Below, in pieces: positions 18,606-28,317 of a stretch of 64,000 bases of DNA. A program made the translations under genes and the position numbers. Under the pieces are notes generated by a model, which was not told where the DNA came from, made no database searches, and saw only the letters and a list, made by a program, of their open reading frames with translations. The number at the start of each line of letters is the position of its first letter. Position 1 is the stretch's first letter. The stretch covers positions 5,084,001 through 5,148,000 of the forward strand of contig NZ_CP117460.1 in assembly GCF_030687145.1 (NCBI RefSeq). The letters run 5' to 3'. The DNA comes from Pseudomonas sp. FP1742. Lineage in GTDB: Bacteria; Pseudomonadota; Gammaproteobacteria; Pseudomonadales; Pseudomonadaceae.

Positions 18606-21600
18606 ATGCGTTTTTTCACGGATTTAATTGAGCAAAGCCTTAACCGCACGCGGGAAGCAACCCTAGGCGTCCTAGGAGTTAACGAACCAGGGCTTCGCCG
18701 TCATCTGAACGAACAAATGGTTGATGAATTGGGCGCCGATGGCTGCTTTCTGGCTCCGCCGGTTTTCGAACATACGTTTGGTTGGAAAGAGTCGGAAAAA
18801 CGTCTTCTCGACTTAGAGGGGTCATTGCTCTCCAAAAGCCTGCTCAATACATTACAAAACGCCCATGCGTATGACTTTCCAAGAGAAGCCCATCCCTATA
18901 CGCACCAGCTTCAGGCTTGGCGAACGTTGCTTAACGAGAAACCTCGATCTGCCATCATCACCAGTGGCACCGGCTCGGGGAAAACAGAATGTTTTATGGT
19001 GCCTATCCTTGAAGATCTAATCCGGGAGCGTGAGCGAAATCAGTCGTCTTTGATTGGGGTAAGAGCGCTATTTCTCTATCCTCTCAACGCCCTAATCAAC
19101 TCTCAACAGGAGCGATTAGATGCATGGACCCGTGCGTACGGTAAAGATATCCGGTTTTGTTTATACAACGGTAAAACTGAAGAACGCGAAGGGGTCATTC
19201 GTAAAATTCAAGAACAGAAACCCAACCAGGTTTTGTCACGTGAGCTTTTGCGCAAAGAGCCCGCGCCAATATTAATGACCAACGCGACAATGCTCGAATA
19301 CATGCTGGTTCGTCAGGTAGACAATCCTATCCTGGAGATTTCAAAGCAGCAGCAGTCTCTACGCTGGATTGTCCTCGACGAGGCACATACTTACGTTGGT
19401 TCTCAAGCCGCAGAAATGTCCCTCCTGCTGCGCCGCGTCGTTCAAGCCTTCGGTAAAAATCCTGAAGAGATTCGTTTTGTCGCGACATCGGCCACCATCG
19501 CCGGGGGGGAGGCCGAAGAAAAGTTGAAACGGTACCTTGCAGACCTTGCAGGAGTGCGGCTAGAACAAGTCGACGTCATTGGAGGATCTCGTGTTTGGCC
19601 GGATATCTTGTTCGACTCGAAAGTCGAAAAGGCCTCGCTGGAGGTCGTGCAGGCTATCGAGAATGAACAAGAAATATCACTGTCCCGTTTTGATGCTTTA
19701 GGACGCAATTTAATAGCACGCGCGTTAAGGCATGCGATTGTTAACTCGACGAAACCGTTAGATTTAGATGAATTACTGACGATACTGAAATCCGAATTGA
19801 TGCCCGGCTCGCGGCTGGAGCAGCAACGGGAAGTGTTAGGTTGGCTCGATGTATCAACCGGCACCCGACGCCATAAGGACGAACCGCCGTTTCTTAAGCT
19901 ACGGACCCATCTTTTTCAACGAATGCTTCATGGACTATGGTCCTGCATAGACCCCAATTGCACTGCAAAATCTAACAGTCTGATTGAATGGCCATTTGGC
20001 AACGTCTACGTTCATCAACGTGCACGCTGCGAATGCAACGCGCCAGTGTACGAATTAGGATTTTGCGATGACTGTAAAACTCCGCATTTGATTGCAGAGG
20101 ATCGCAATGGGGTTCTTCACCAATTGAGCCCGTACGCAGGAGATGAGTTTTCTCTGAGCTACGAAAGCGGCGAAGAAGAGACGTCGCCTGAACGTGAGGT
20201 AACCGGCCCCACTACTAGTCGTACGTATGCACAACGTTTGGTAATTGCCGGGTTGCAGGTTGCACAAGATCCCTTTTTCAGCGTCAGCCTCGATCTCGAC
20301 ACCCACGGCTTATGTGCTACTAACTCAGCGCGCCCTATCAACATTACTATCGCTGAAGAGAAAGCGGCTTGCTGTAGTCACTGCGATCACGAACTTCCAA
20401 ACAAAAAAAGCTTTCTGAGAAAAGCGTACCTGGGCGCTCCATTCTATGTTGCGAATGCCGTCCCGACGGTGCTGGAGTTTTGCCCAGACGCCGACAAAAA
20501 AGACAGCAATGAGCGCTCCCCAGAAGAATTACCCGGTCGGGGGCGCAAGCTAATTACGTTCACTGATAGCCGTCAAGGTACGGCACGTATGGCCGTACGC
20601 ATGCAACAAGAAGCCGAGCGTTCGCGGTTGCGTGGCTTGGTATTTGAAACGCTTCGGAACGTTCAGGCCAAAGCTGATGCGGAACCTAAAGACGTTCCCA
20701 CTGGCAACTATGATCTGCTGATGCGCCAGGCAGAAGGCTTAGAACAGTCGGGAATGGGTGTCATGGCGGCAGAGCTACGCAGACAAGCGGCCGCGCTACG
20801 ATCCGGCAGCGCCCCACAAAAACGAATCGTCAACGTCGATTGGGCAAGCATGGTGTATGAGCTAGCAGCCTCCAAAGATGTTGAACAGTCAATCCTGCGC
20901 TACAACCGCTACGCCAACCCGGTCCTTTTTGACGGGAGCCAAGGTGGCGCAACCATGGCCCGCCTACTTTTAGCTCGGGAATTTTCCCGACGCCCAAAAA
21001 ATCAAAACAGTACGGAGACTCTCGGCCTCGTAAAAGTAGCCTACCGAGGCCTCAAAGAAATTAGCTCTACACCGCCGATGTGGACGGAAACAAACGCGGT
21101 ACCGGCGACAGGACCATTTTCGGCGCCTGAAACTCGCTTAACTCTTGAGGATTGGCACGACTACCTTAAAGTTGCACTTGATTTTTACGTGCGCGAGAAC
21201 ACCTTTATAAACATGGATCGCGACATGCAATCCTGGATGGGCAGCAGGTTCACCCCCAAATCGCTGTTCTCTCCAAAAACCGAGCTGGAAGAAAGCACTA
21301 CAGTAAAAAAATGGCCTCAAGTAAAGTCTGGGAATCCGCATCGGTTAGTAAAACTATTGGAACAAGCCACCGGATTGAATCGGACGGTCGCTACAGATGC
21401 GGACAAAATCAATGCTTGGCTAGAGGCTGCATGGTCTGCTCTAACACAGGCTCTCATCCTGGAGCCCGCAGACCCAGGGCACCGCCTGAAGCTAGAAACA
21501 CTGACCTTTTCGCTATTAGAAGAGGGGTGGCTCTGCCCGATAACGCACCGAATTTTTGACTCGACTTTTCGTGGGCTAACCCCTTATTTACCCATAAAGT

Positions 21601-24600
21601 TGCGTCCGCAAGACTATCGTTGCCAGAAAATCCAACTCGCCTCGCTAGCTAATCTCCAGATAGATGGTAGCGCCGTGGCCAAGCAATTGCAGATTCGTAC
21701 GCAGGTCTTACAAGACCCGGTCATCCAGCACCTTCGGTCTGAGAATCTCTGGACCGATATCAGCGACCGTACCGTGGAAGGCGGATTTTACTATCGAACC
21801 GCAGAACATTCGGCTCAGCAGTCGGCCCAGAGACTCGATGACTATGTTGATCTGTTTAAGAAGGGTGATATCAACGTACTCAACTGCTCCACGACTATGG
21901 AGATGGGCGTAGATATTGGAGGCATCTCTGCTGTAGTGATGAACAATCTGCCGCCCCACCCTGCCAACTATTTGCAACGGGCGGGACGCGCCGGACGCCG
22001 TAGTGAGGCACGCGCGATAGCCTACACCTTATGTAAAGCGGACCCTCATAACCAGCGCGCGTTTGCACAGCCTAAGTGGCCATTCATTACCGCCATTCCC
22101 GCTCCCACCATTACTTTAAGCTCTTCTCGCATTGTTCAGAGGCACGTCAATTCGCTGCTCTTGTCTATTTTCCTAAAGTCAAAAACCAGTAGTGACGGTG
22201 ACCGAACCAGGCTGACTCTCCAATGGTTTTTTGGCGGGGACGACTCGCCCTGCCAGCAATTCAAAAGCTGGCTGACTAGTTGTCAGACAGAATTCGCAGA
22301 CCCAATCAAACGCCTTGTCAGCGGAACTTGCTTAGATGGCTGCCTGCTCAGCACAATCTCAGCCGAGACTCAGGAAAGCGTACGTATTCTGGAGGACCGG
22401 TGGCTTGAAGAGTCTCGAAAGCTCAACGCTAAGCTGCAAGCGGCGACAGATTTACCGTACAAAAAAGCGCTAGAGCTGGAGAAAAAACGTCACGACGGTG
22501 AGTACTTGCTGCGCGATCTCGCGTCCCGTGCGTTCCTTCCAGGATATGGATTCCCTACCGATGTCGTGACACTCAATACCTACAACATTGAGGACTTCAA
22601 GCACCAGCGAACTCATCCTGAGAGTCGTGAAGACAGCATTTTCAACAACAAGGAGCTTCCGTCTCGCGGCTTAAACATTGCGATCCGAGAGTATGCACCT
22701 GGGTCGCAAGTGGTAATCGATGGGCGAGTCTATCGTTCGGCAGGAATCAGTTTGCAATGGCATGCGTCAGGCCAAGTAAACGAAGCACAAAAATTTGATA
22801 TCGCCTGGCGATGTTCAAATTGTGGCGCGACAGACGTAATCGAAAATGCCTACACCAACAGCACCGAGCTAGCGTGCTCACACTGCATGCACGCAATTCA
22901 ACCAAACGAGCGCCGAACCGTCCTTCGCCCTGGCGGCTTTGTTACGGACTTTTATGAGTCCACGACAAACGACATCACTTCTCAGAAGTTCATCCGAGTC
23001 GAACGACCTCGCATCCAACTGACTGGCGAGACGATCTCGCTGCCCGACAAGCGGTGTGGTTTCGTTCGATTTGGTCACGATGGCAGTGTCTTTCATCATT
23101 CATCCGGCGAACACGAAAAAGGTTACGCCGTGTGCCTAACCTGCGGACGTGCAGATTCAATGCTCGCCTCCGGTGACATTCCTAAAAATCTGCTTCCAGA
23201 TCAGCTACACCGGCCAGTGGGCGGGATCACAGGCAGTCGTAAAGAGTTCGACTGCCCCGGCACGGCAGTTAAGCCTAACCTGTTCTTGGGCTATCAAATT
23301 CGCACTGACGTCATGGAGCTTTACTTGAGAAGTCCCCAGACAGGCCTGTGGCTCGGAGATAGTCTGGCAGAGCAAACCATAGCCACGACTCTTGCCGTTG
23401 CGCTACGCGACGTAATCGCCGAACTCTTAGGTATTGCCAGCACAGAAATGGGCTTTGGCTTCCGTCTTGATCGCGATATCGAAAGTGGACAAGGGCGAAC
23501 GGTCATTCAGCTGTTCGATGAAGTCAGCGGAGGAGCCGGGTTTGTCCTGGCTGGCTTAGCGAATACAACCGAGCTATTACGCAAAACGTTAGGGAAACTG
23601 CATTGCCCGGTTAACTGCGAAAACGTCTGCTCACACTGTCTTGCCGGTCAAGACAGTCGAGTGGAGCGAGAGGAGCTAGACCGTGAACGCGCCATGGAGT
23701 GGCTGACTGTGTCGGGTCTAATCGAACATTTAGACTTGCCCAGTGAGTTTGAAACTGTATTGGGGGCTAGTTATTGCTCGACCGGCCCGATCCGCTATTT
23801 GTCCTCAGCGATTAATTCAGTGGATCGCGGTGAAAACGACACCTCTATTTTCCTGGCGATGAGGGGAGATGCAGAGGATTGGGACCTAGACCACCCTTCC
23901 TTCCGTGAAAAGATCCTGACTTGGGCTATCGCTGACAAACTCAAGGTGAAGCTGGCAATTCCGTCAAGAGTTTCGCTAAGCAAAGAACAGAAGAACACCC
24001 TCTTTGACCTGGCTAGCCTTGGGGTTAGGGTTGAGGAAATGGACAACACCGTCCCTGCGATCAGGCCATACCTGGTGGCCCAAATTCATTCCAAGTCAGG
24101 CATCAAGAGTCTTTTTAGCAGCGATGCCTCCGCTGCGATTCCAGGAGCCAGCTGGCTGAGTAGCAACGATGGAATAGTATGGGCTGGAAGCGACTGTGTT
24201 TCTGCTTGCGGTAGTCAGTCTATCGACGTCCGGACCTGGCGCCAATTTGAGCAAGGTGCGCGAGTCATCGAAATCACCCATGAACTTGACGGGCCTATCA
24301 GCAGCTTGCATAGACGTCTCGCTACTCTCATTGAGAAGCACGCGCCCGAACTGACTGAGTTGATTGCCACGGACCAAGCATCAGTCGTCAGCTATTCCGA
24401 CCGGTATTTGAAATCTCCATGGTCGTTGATGTTGTTAAGCGGTTTTCTTGAACTTTTCAAAAATGAAAAACTTGAGTCGCTTCGAGTTCAAACGCTAGCA
24501 TCCAGTGGTGATCAGTCCAGCAATCAAATTAGTCATGACTGGAGGTTTCAACTTGATCAAGAAGCACTTCTAAAGCTTTGGTTGGGTAGTCAGTTCTCCA

Positions 24601-24872
24601 TCTCACCTGAAATTGAAGTAAAAGAACGAAGCAGAGAGCTTCAACACGCGAGAGTGATAACGGTAGATTGGGTGTCGGGTAAGCGCAGCAAAGTTTTCCT
24701 TGATCAAGGAATGGGATACTGGCGAGGTAGGATGCCGTATCGCGACCAGATGGGGTTTGACTTCCGCGCTAACCACGAGAGCCAAGCGCTACAAATGCTG
24801 GAGAAATATAAAATGGCGCAAATGTGTCCTAGCGGTGATTGGCCCACTTACATGAGCCTGCTCGTGAGCTAA
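18606..24872 (+). CDS. Giant DEAH helicase with DUF1998 domain (DruE-like)
   Basis: A 2088-residue superfamily 2 helicase. Walker A SGTGSGKT is near residues 119-127, the DEAH box (VLDEAHTY) near 258, motif III ATSATI near 293, and motif VI QRAGRAGRR near 1124-1131. Zinc-binding cysteine pairs occur at CSNCGATD/CSHC (about 1405-1425), and the DUF1998 domain at about 1590-1705 contains CPVNCENVCSHC. The last 380 residues are unassigned. This size and domain order match DruE, the hallmark helicase of Druantia, better than DISARM DrmA/DrmB, which are split and smaller. GGAG lies six bases before the ATG. It is expected to be a cytoplasmic DNA translocase acting with the DruH-like protein. The gene is AT-richer than the core genes, suggesting transfer. 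Confidence 0.8.
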   Translation: MRFFTDLIEQSLNRTREATLGVLGVNEPGLRRHLNEQMVDELGADGCFLAPPVFEHTFGWKESEKRLLDLEGSLLSKSLLNTLQNAHAYDFPREAHPYTHQLQAWRTLLNEKPRSAIITSGTGSGKTECFMVPILEDLIRERERNQSSLIGVRALFLYPLNALINSQQERLDAWTRAYGKDIRFCLYNGKTEEREGVIRKIQEQKPNQVLSRELLRKEPAPILMTNATMLEYMLVRQVDNPILEISKQQQSLRWIVLDEAHTYVGSQAAEMSLLLRRVVQAFGKNPEEIRFVATSATIAGGEAEEKLKRYLADLAGVRLEQVDVIGGSRVWPDILFDSKVEKASLEVVQAIENEQEISLSRFDALGRNLIARALRHAIVNSTKPLDLDELLTILKSELMPGSRLEQQREVLGWLDVSTGTRRHKDEPPFLKLRTHLFQRMLHGLWSCIDPNCTAKSNSLIEWPFGNVYVHQRARCECNAPVYELGFCDDCKTPHLIAEDRNGVLHQLSPYAGDEFSLSYESGEEETSPEREVTGPTTSRTYAQRLVIAGLQVAQDPFFSVSLDLDTHGLCATNSARPINITIAEEKAACCSHCDHELPNKKSFLRKAYLGAPFYVANAVPTVLEFCPDADKKDSNERSPEELPGRGRKLITFTDSRQGTARMAVRMQQEAERSRLRGLVFETLRNVQAKADAEPKDVPTGNYDLLMRQAEGLEQSGMGVMAAELRRQAAALRSGSAPQKRIVNVDWASMVYELAASKDVEQSILRYNRYANPVLFDGSQGGATMARLLLAREFSRRPKNQNSTETLGLVKVAYRGLKEISSTPPMWTETNAVPATGPFSAPETRLTLEDWHDYLKVALDFYVRENTFINMDRDMQSWMGSRFTPKSLFSPKTELEESTTVKKWPQVKSGNPHRLVKLLEQATGLNRTVATDADKINAWLEAAWSALTQALILEPADPGHRLKLETLTFSLLEEGWLCPITHRIFDSTFRGLTPYLPIKLRPQDYRCQKIQLASLANLQIDGSAVAKQLQIRTQVLQDPVIQHLRSENLWTDISDRTVEGGFYYRTAEHSAQQSAQRLDDYVDLFKKGDINVLNCSTTMEMGVDIGGISAVVMNNLPPHPANYLQRAGRAGRRSEARAIAYTLCKADPHNQRAFAQPKWPFITAIPAPTITLSSSRIVQRHVNSLLLSIFLKSKTSSDGDRTRLTLQWFFGGDDSPCQQFKSWLTSCQTEFADPIKRLVSGTCLDGCLLSTISAETQESVRILEDRWLEESRKLNAKLQAATDLPYKKALELEKKRHDGEYLLRDLASRAFLPGYGFPTDVVTLNTYNIEDFKHQRTHPESREDSIFNNKELPSRGLNIAIREYAPGSQVVIDGRVYRSAGISLQWHASGQVNEAQKFDIAWRCSNCGATDVIENAYTNSTELACSHCMHAIQPNERRTVLRPGGFVTDFYESTTNDITSQKFIRVERPRIQLTGETISLPDKRCGFVRFGHDGSVFHHSSGEHEKGYAVCLTCGRADSMLASGDIPKNLLPDQLHRPVGGITGSRKEFDCPGTAVKPNLFLGYQIRTDVMELYLRSPQTGLWLGDSLAEQTIATTLAVALRDVIAELLGIASTEMGFGFRLDRDIESGQGRTVIQLFDEVSGGAGFVLAGLANTTELLRKTLGKLHCPVNCENVCSHCLAGQDSRVEREELDRERAMEWLTVSGLIEHLDLPSEFETVLGASYCSTGPIRYLSSAINSVDRGENDTSIFLAMRGDAEDWDLDHPSFREKILTWAIADKLKVKLAIPSRVSLSKEQKNTLFDLASLGVRVEEMDNTVPAIRPYLVAQIHSKSGIKSLFSSDASAAIPGASWLSSNDGIVWAGSDCVSACGSQSIDVRTWRQFEQGARVIEITHELDGPISSLHRRLATLIEKHAPELTELIATDQASVVSYSDRYLKSPWSLMLLSGFLELFKNEKLESLRVQTLASSGDQSSNQISHDWRFQLDQEALLKLWLGSQFSISPEIEVKERSRELQHARVITVDWVSGKRSKVFLDQGMGYWRGRMPYRDQMGFDFRANHESQALQMLEKYKMAQMCPSGDWPTYMSLLVS

Positions 24873-24901
24873 GCCAAGCACCCAATGAGCCAGAGAACGG
24901 T

Positions 24902-24923
24902 GTCCACTTAAGATCAAGTGGAC
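24902..24923. terminator. Hairpin between the helicase and DUF262 genes
   Basis: GTCCACTT, six-base loop, AAGTGGAC, followed by a weak T-rich stretch (CTTTTCTGTCTTT) on the plus strand. It lies 30 bases past the helicase stop and probably ends that transcript before the converging DUF262 gene. Confidence 0.6.
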
Positions 24924-25036
24924 GCCACTTTTCTGTCTTTAAAGGCACTCGAAAATAAGGTGTGCGTCGAATTTCTTTAGGCCTAGGCCTCTACTTCAGC
25001 TGTCACGCCCCCCTTCGGCTCATTCGAACGCAACCC

Positions 25037-26995
25037 TCAGCTTTCTTCGTTCGCGGCGGCCGCTTCCCGCTGAATTTGCGCGTACCCAATGAAAGGCTTC
25101 AGCGACCAACGTGCTTGGGCGAACTTGATGAACCGTTGCTCTTGATGGTCATTTAGCTCGCCATGAAGGTCGTGATAAAAGTTGATCGTCCGCCTTCTGC
25201 CATCGAAACTTTCGATCAGCGAATGCGTGTCGAAAGCCATTTTTCGAACTTGATGAAGTTCTGTAGGCGGCTCTTCCCCCAGTCCCTCGCAGTAGCGTGG
25301 AAGCTTGTCTTCCAGGTCATCGTTGTTTCCCTGAATGTTCAGGCGCAGTTCCAGTAAGACAAAATTGCCTAGCCGGCGCCGTTGGTACTTATCCTGTTTA
25401 CGGTTGTTTTCCCCCCCACCATTTCTATTTTCAGTAGCCCAGAGGTGCTCCACCGAGTAATAGTCTGAGGTTTTACCTTCCGAAACCCCGAGAAGAATTT
25501 TATCAATTTGAATCGTTTTTCGCGGTTGGAGCTTCGCCTCGTAGTTCATGAGGAAGTACCGCAAGCCACGCCATTTGTAAAAATCGTCGGGGCTGTCAGG
25601 GTCCAGAGAGAAGGACTTAATAAACCGGTGATCCGCCGCTAGCCAATTGATAAAATTAACGAGCCGGTATTCCAACGCATCCTCATCGGTTTCCAAATGG
25701 ATACGCCCGACCTTAAGCTCTTCAGGCTGAAGCGCGGCCAAAAGCCCAGAGTGGTAATAATGTGCCGCGTACCAATAGAGATCGCCTTGTCCAGTGTCAT
25801 TACGTGACGTCATGTTCCGCGCCATGTAGACCCGAAAATTGAGGATCTCCAACAACCGAAGCAGTTTATGCAGGCGCTCGCCCGAGCCCTGCAATTTGAT
25901 CACCATCGCCAGGAACAGCGGCATAACCGACGCATGACGGGCCTGCGCGCGGATTTGATCAAGAAGTACCACCATCTCAGGCTCTAAACCTGCGTGATCA
26001 CGCCCATACAGACGTTGATACCAGAGCGCGGCGGTTTTCATAAACTGCACAAAGGCGGCAATTTTTTTGATCACCGGCTCGCGGGGTAAATCCTCAGCCA
26101 GACAGCTGTCGAGGTTTACTCGCTTTTTCAGCTCTTCATAACCGTATTGGCTATCGGTTTTATTCAGTTTGAAATGGACGACTAGGCAGTAACGAAGGAA
26201 TGCACTTTCGTCGCCGGCTGAGGTTTTGCCAGCGATGTTCAAGGCCCTTAGGATTTCTGACCAATCCTGATCGATTGTGTCCCTGAGCGAAGCCGCAGAA
26301 AGCTTCACACAGCAGTAAATCAAATAGTTTTTAACCTTCTCCAACTCGCTAAGCGGTTTCCCCCTGTTGTTGATGACCTCGAACATGATCCCCGTTTCAG
26401 CATCTTCTTCAGGCGCGAACACCAGAAAGCCGAGCCTGGACTCAAGGATGTCCCTGATCCGCTGTGGCTCAATTCCCAAAGCGATTTTGTCCTCAAGCCA
26501 CTTCTTAATCGAACCTCTGGCGCCGAGTAATCGTTGGTGCGCCTCAAGTTTAATCGGACTGTTATCGAGGTTGCCTTCAGCCATCACCACACGTTCGAAA
26601 AACAACCGTGTATCCGAGTTCAAGCGCAAGACAGCGCGATCATTGCCAAGCTCACCACGGCGTAAATACAGCGCGGAAAACGCAGCCCTTTCTTCGATAG
26701 GCAGCGACTCACACAGCAGGTACAGAAAAATGGCAAGCGTGGTCAGCCGCTGCTGACCATCCACTACGTGGAAGGCGTTGTCTGTCGCATGTTTCGGACG
26801 ACTGAGGACGAGTGTGCCGGTGTAATGACGTAACGCAGCACCATCCTGCATCAGATGATCGACGTCCTTGAGCAGTTCATCGACCTGCTTTTTGTCCCAC
26901 GCGTAGCCACGCTGATAATCCGGAATGGTGAAAAGCCGATCCGAAAAGATGCTCGGCAGCGTCAGCAGTTGAGCGCCAAATCCTTGTGTGGTCAT
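25037..26995 (-). CDS. DUF262/DUF1524 protein, GmrSD-like type IV restriction enzyme
   Basis: A 652-residue cytoplasmic protein. The N-terminal DUF262 (GmrS-like) domain has IPDYQRGYAWDKKQVDEL at about residue 24 and the nucleotide-binding DGQQRLTT motif near residues 79-86. The C-terminal DUF1524 (GmrD-like) HNH domain is at about 490-600, with VEHLWATENRN and RRLGNFVLLELRLN. Single-chain GmrSD proteins cleave modified (glucosylated hydroxymethylcytosine) DNA; whether this one shares that target is inference. It converges on the helicase gene, so it is a separate module of the same island. A further 100 residues follow the HNH domain. Confidence 0.8.
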   Translation of the reverse strand: MTTQGFGAQLLTLPSIFSDRLFTIPDYQRGYAWDKKQVDELLKDVDHLMQDGAALRHYTGTLVLSRPKHATDNAFHVVDGQQRLTTLAIFLYLLCESLPIEERAAFSALYLRRGELGNDRAVLRLNSDTRLFFERVVMAEGNLDNSPIKLEAHQRLLGARGSIKKWLEDKIALGIEPQRIRDILESRLGFLVFAPEEDAETGIMFEVINNRGKPLSELEKVKNYLIYCCVKLSAASLRDTIDQDWSEILRALNIAGKTSAGDESAFLRYCLVVHFKLNKTDSQYGYEELKKRVNLDSCLAEDLPREPVIKKIAAFVQFMKTAALWYQRLYGRDHAGLEPEMVVLLDQIRAQARHASVMPLFLAMVIKLQGSGERLHKLLRLLEILNFRVYMARNMTSRNDTGQGDLYWYAAHYYHSGLLAALQPEELKVGRIHLETDEDALEYRLVNFINWLAADHRFIKSFSLDPDSPDDFYKWRGLRYFLMNYEAKLQPRKTIQIDKILLGVSEGKTSDYYSVEHLWATENRNGGGENNRKQDKYQRRRLGNFVLLELRLNIQGNNDDLEDKLPRYCEGLGEEPPTELHQVRKMAFDTHSLIESFDGRRRTINFYHDLHGELNDHQEQRFIKFAQARWSLKPFIGYAQIQREAAAANEES

Positions 26996-27354
26996 TGCGG
27001 TGTATCGCTCCTTAAATGGGGGGCGTGCAGAGAACGTGAGAGATCACGTGCCCACTCAACGCCATCAGTAACCTTAAGCCTGCTGGATCCGCCAACGACT
27101 GAATGATCGTTGTAGGCAGTAAAATCGGCCCAGTTGAGCAACCCCGACGTGGCGGGCGAACCATGATGCCACTATGCCGCCATCGCACTCAGCGGTAAAT
27201 TTTTATTACAGATTGGGTTTAGGTATTCGGTAGATGCGGCAGCCCAGCCGCGACCAATACGATTTCCCAGCGGGCGAACGTCAATCGGCAATGACTGTGA
27301 AACGCGCCGCTTGACGGTCAATGCGATTCAGCCAGGGCTGGGTCGTGGGCAGTC

Positions 27355-27385
27355 GAACCGCTGTGCGCATAACAGGGTTTTGGTT
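27355..27385 (+). repeat. 31-base direct repeat, copy A
   Basis: Begins GAACCGCTGTGCGCATAACA and ends TTTTGGTT. It matches copy B at 28095-28125 at 25 of 31 positions without gaps. The ends are themselves partly inverted (AACC...GGTT), as in recombinase core sites. Confidence 0.55.
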
Positions 27386-27574
27386 AAAGGCAGGATGGCA
27401 AACTCTAGCGCTATGCAGCCCTTTCACATCCCAGTCATTACCGAGCCTGACTGGACCGAGCAAGCAATCCGTTTCGATTCAGTTGCTGTCGACAGGGATG
27501 GTGGTTGATGCTTCCGTGTACGCTGGATCGCTGCTGCGGCGTGAGTCGAGTGACGTCGTCCCCGTCGAACTAGC

Positions 27575-27637
27575 TCTGCGTAAACCTGTTGTTTGTATAA
27601 ACCCGTGAGGTTTACGCAAACAACAGGTTTACGCAGA
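27575..27637. repeat. Large inverted repeat upstream of the antitoxin gene
   Basis: Arms 27575-27602 and 27610-27637 are each 28 bases with two mismatches and a 7-base loop. Each arm contains GCGTAAACCTGTTGTTTG, and the 8-mer GTTTACGC or its complement occurs three times, with a fourth mutated copy. It could be an operator, a recombination site or a hairpin. Confidence 0.75.
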
Positions 27638-27710
27638 CTCTGGCGATGCCGTCACGTGCAGTTGGTTGGCTGATTCGGCATCCATCGATTTTGAGCCTGA
27701 GGACATACCG

Positions 27711-27920
27711 ATGAATACGCTTGTGCTTCGTCGCTTCAAAGGTGCACTGACCCTTACCTTGCCAAATGAATTTGTTGCGCAGAATCGCCTGACAGTGGGC
27801 TCGGTCGTGGAGTGCTCGATGGTCAATCCGGACATTCTGATCGTAAGGCCGGTTCGCAAAAAGCTGACTCTGGAACAGCTGCTCGCTGACACACCAGAAG
27901 ACTCACGTGTGAAGGGGTGA
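27711..27920 (+). CDS. MazE/ChpS-like antitoxin (AbrB fold), no toxin next to it
   Basis: A 69-residue protein starting MNTLVLRRFKGALTLTLPNE, with GAGG 8 bases upstream; a start 15 codons earlier lacks a site. The N-terminal half is a SpoVT/AbrB swapped-hairpin DNA-binding domain. The C-terminal half (RKKLTLEQLLADTPEDSR) resembles the toxin-binding tail of ChpS/MazE. The usual MazF/PemK gene should follow directly but is absent: the next 400 bases have no such frame. It may be an orphan regulator or an anti-toxin remnant. It sits between the two 31-base direct repeats. Confidence 0.7.
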   Translation: MNTLVLRRFKGALTLTLPNEFVAQNRLTVGSVVECSMVNPDILIVRPVRKKLTLEQLLADTPEDSRVKG

Positions 27921-28094
27921 GAATCGCTGGGCTGACGGCAAACGTTAGTGCACGGCTCCTTTGCAGAGCATCGCCAGGACGTCGCGAAGACATTCAACTC
28001 GGTTCATGCCAGCCAAGGGCTGTACAGGAAGCACAATGAACGGTCGCCACGAAGTGGAAACGTGGAGTCGCTCGCCAGCAGGGCAAATGGGATT

Positions 28095-28125
28095 GAACCG
28101 CGCTGCGCATAATCGGATTTCGGTT
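28095..28125 (+). repeat. 31-base direct repeat, copy B
   Basis: Begins GAACCGCGCTGCGCATAATC and ends ATTTCGGTT. It is in direct orientation with copy A, 740 bases away, with the inverted repeat and antitoxin gene between them. Confidence 0.55.
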
Positions 28126-28296
28126 CAATCAGGTGGAGTTTCATCTATTGGGGGGATCAGCGCATGCAACTGTATGATCGCGCACAGCTGCCGGCAGAGG
28201 ACTGGTAGAAGACGTGTTTGTAGGATCTATTGCGAGATCCATCGCTATTTTTTGTAGGAATTTTCGTAGACACCCGTGATGGCCACTCAGTATCGT

Positions 28297-28317
28297 CCGA
28301 GGGTTTTCAACCCTCGG
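28297..28317 (+). promoter_or_regulatory. Perfect hairpin directly before the HNH gene start
   Basis: CCGAGGGTT, loop TTC, AACCCTCGG; arms of 9 bases without mismatch. It ends 7 bases before the ATG at 28325, so it occupies the place of a ribosome-binding site. Confidence 0.6.

Larger units (their letters stand above)
26996..27710. other. Non-coding island segment upstream of the antitoxin gene
   Basis: About 700 bases contain no credible gene. It holds the DUF262 leader (AAGGAG at about 27010, minus strand), the first copy of a 31-base direct repeat (27355-27385) and a 28-base-arm inverted repeat (27575-27637). Short frames here have no protein-like composition. Confidence 0.5.

Noticed and set aside
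18606..24872. Assignment of the large helicase to DISARM
   Set aside because: DISARM splits helicase and DUF1998 functions between DrmA and DrmB and needs a PLD gene (DrmC) and methylase, none of which is present; one 2088-residue chain fits DruE better.
27281..27608. Several 60-95 codon frames between the DUF262 and antitoxin genes
   Set aside because: They overlap each other on both strands, have no ribosome-binding sites and cross the repeats.
27961..28257. 98-codon frame after the antitoxin as a toxin candidate
   Set aside because: Composition is Arg/Cys/Ser-rich with no MazF, PemK or RelE pattern and no ribosome-binding site; it also spans the direct repeat.
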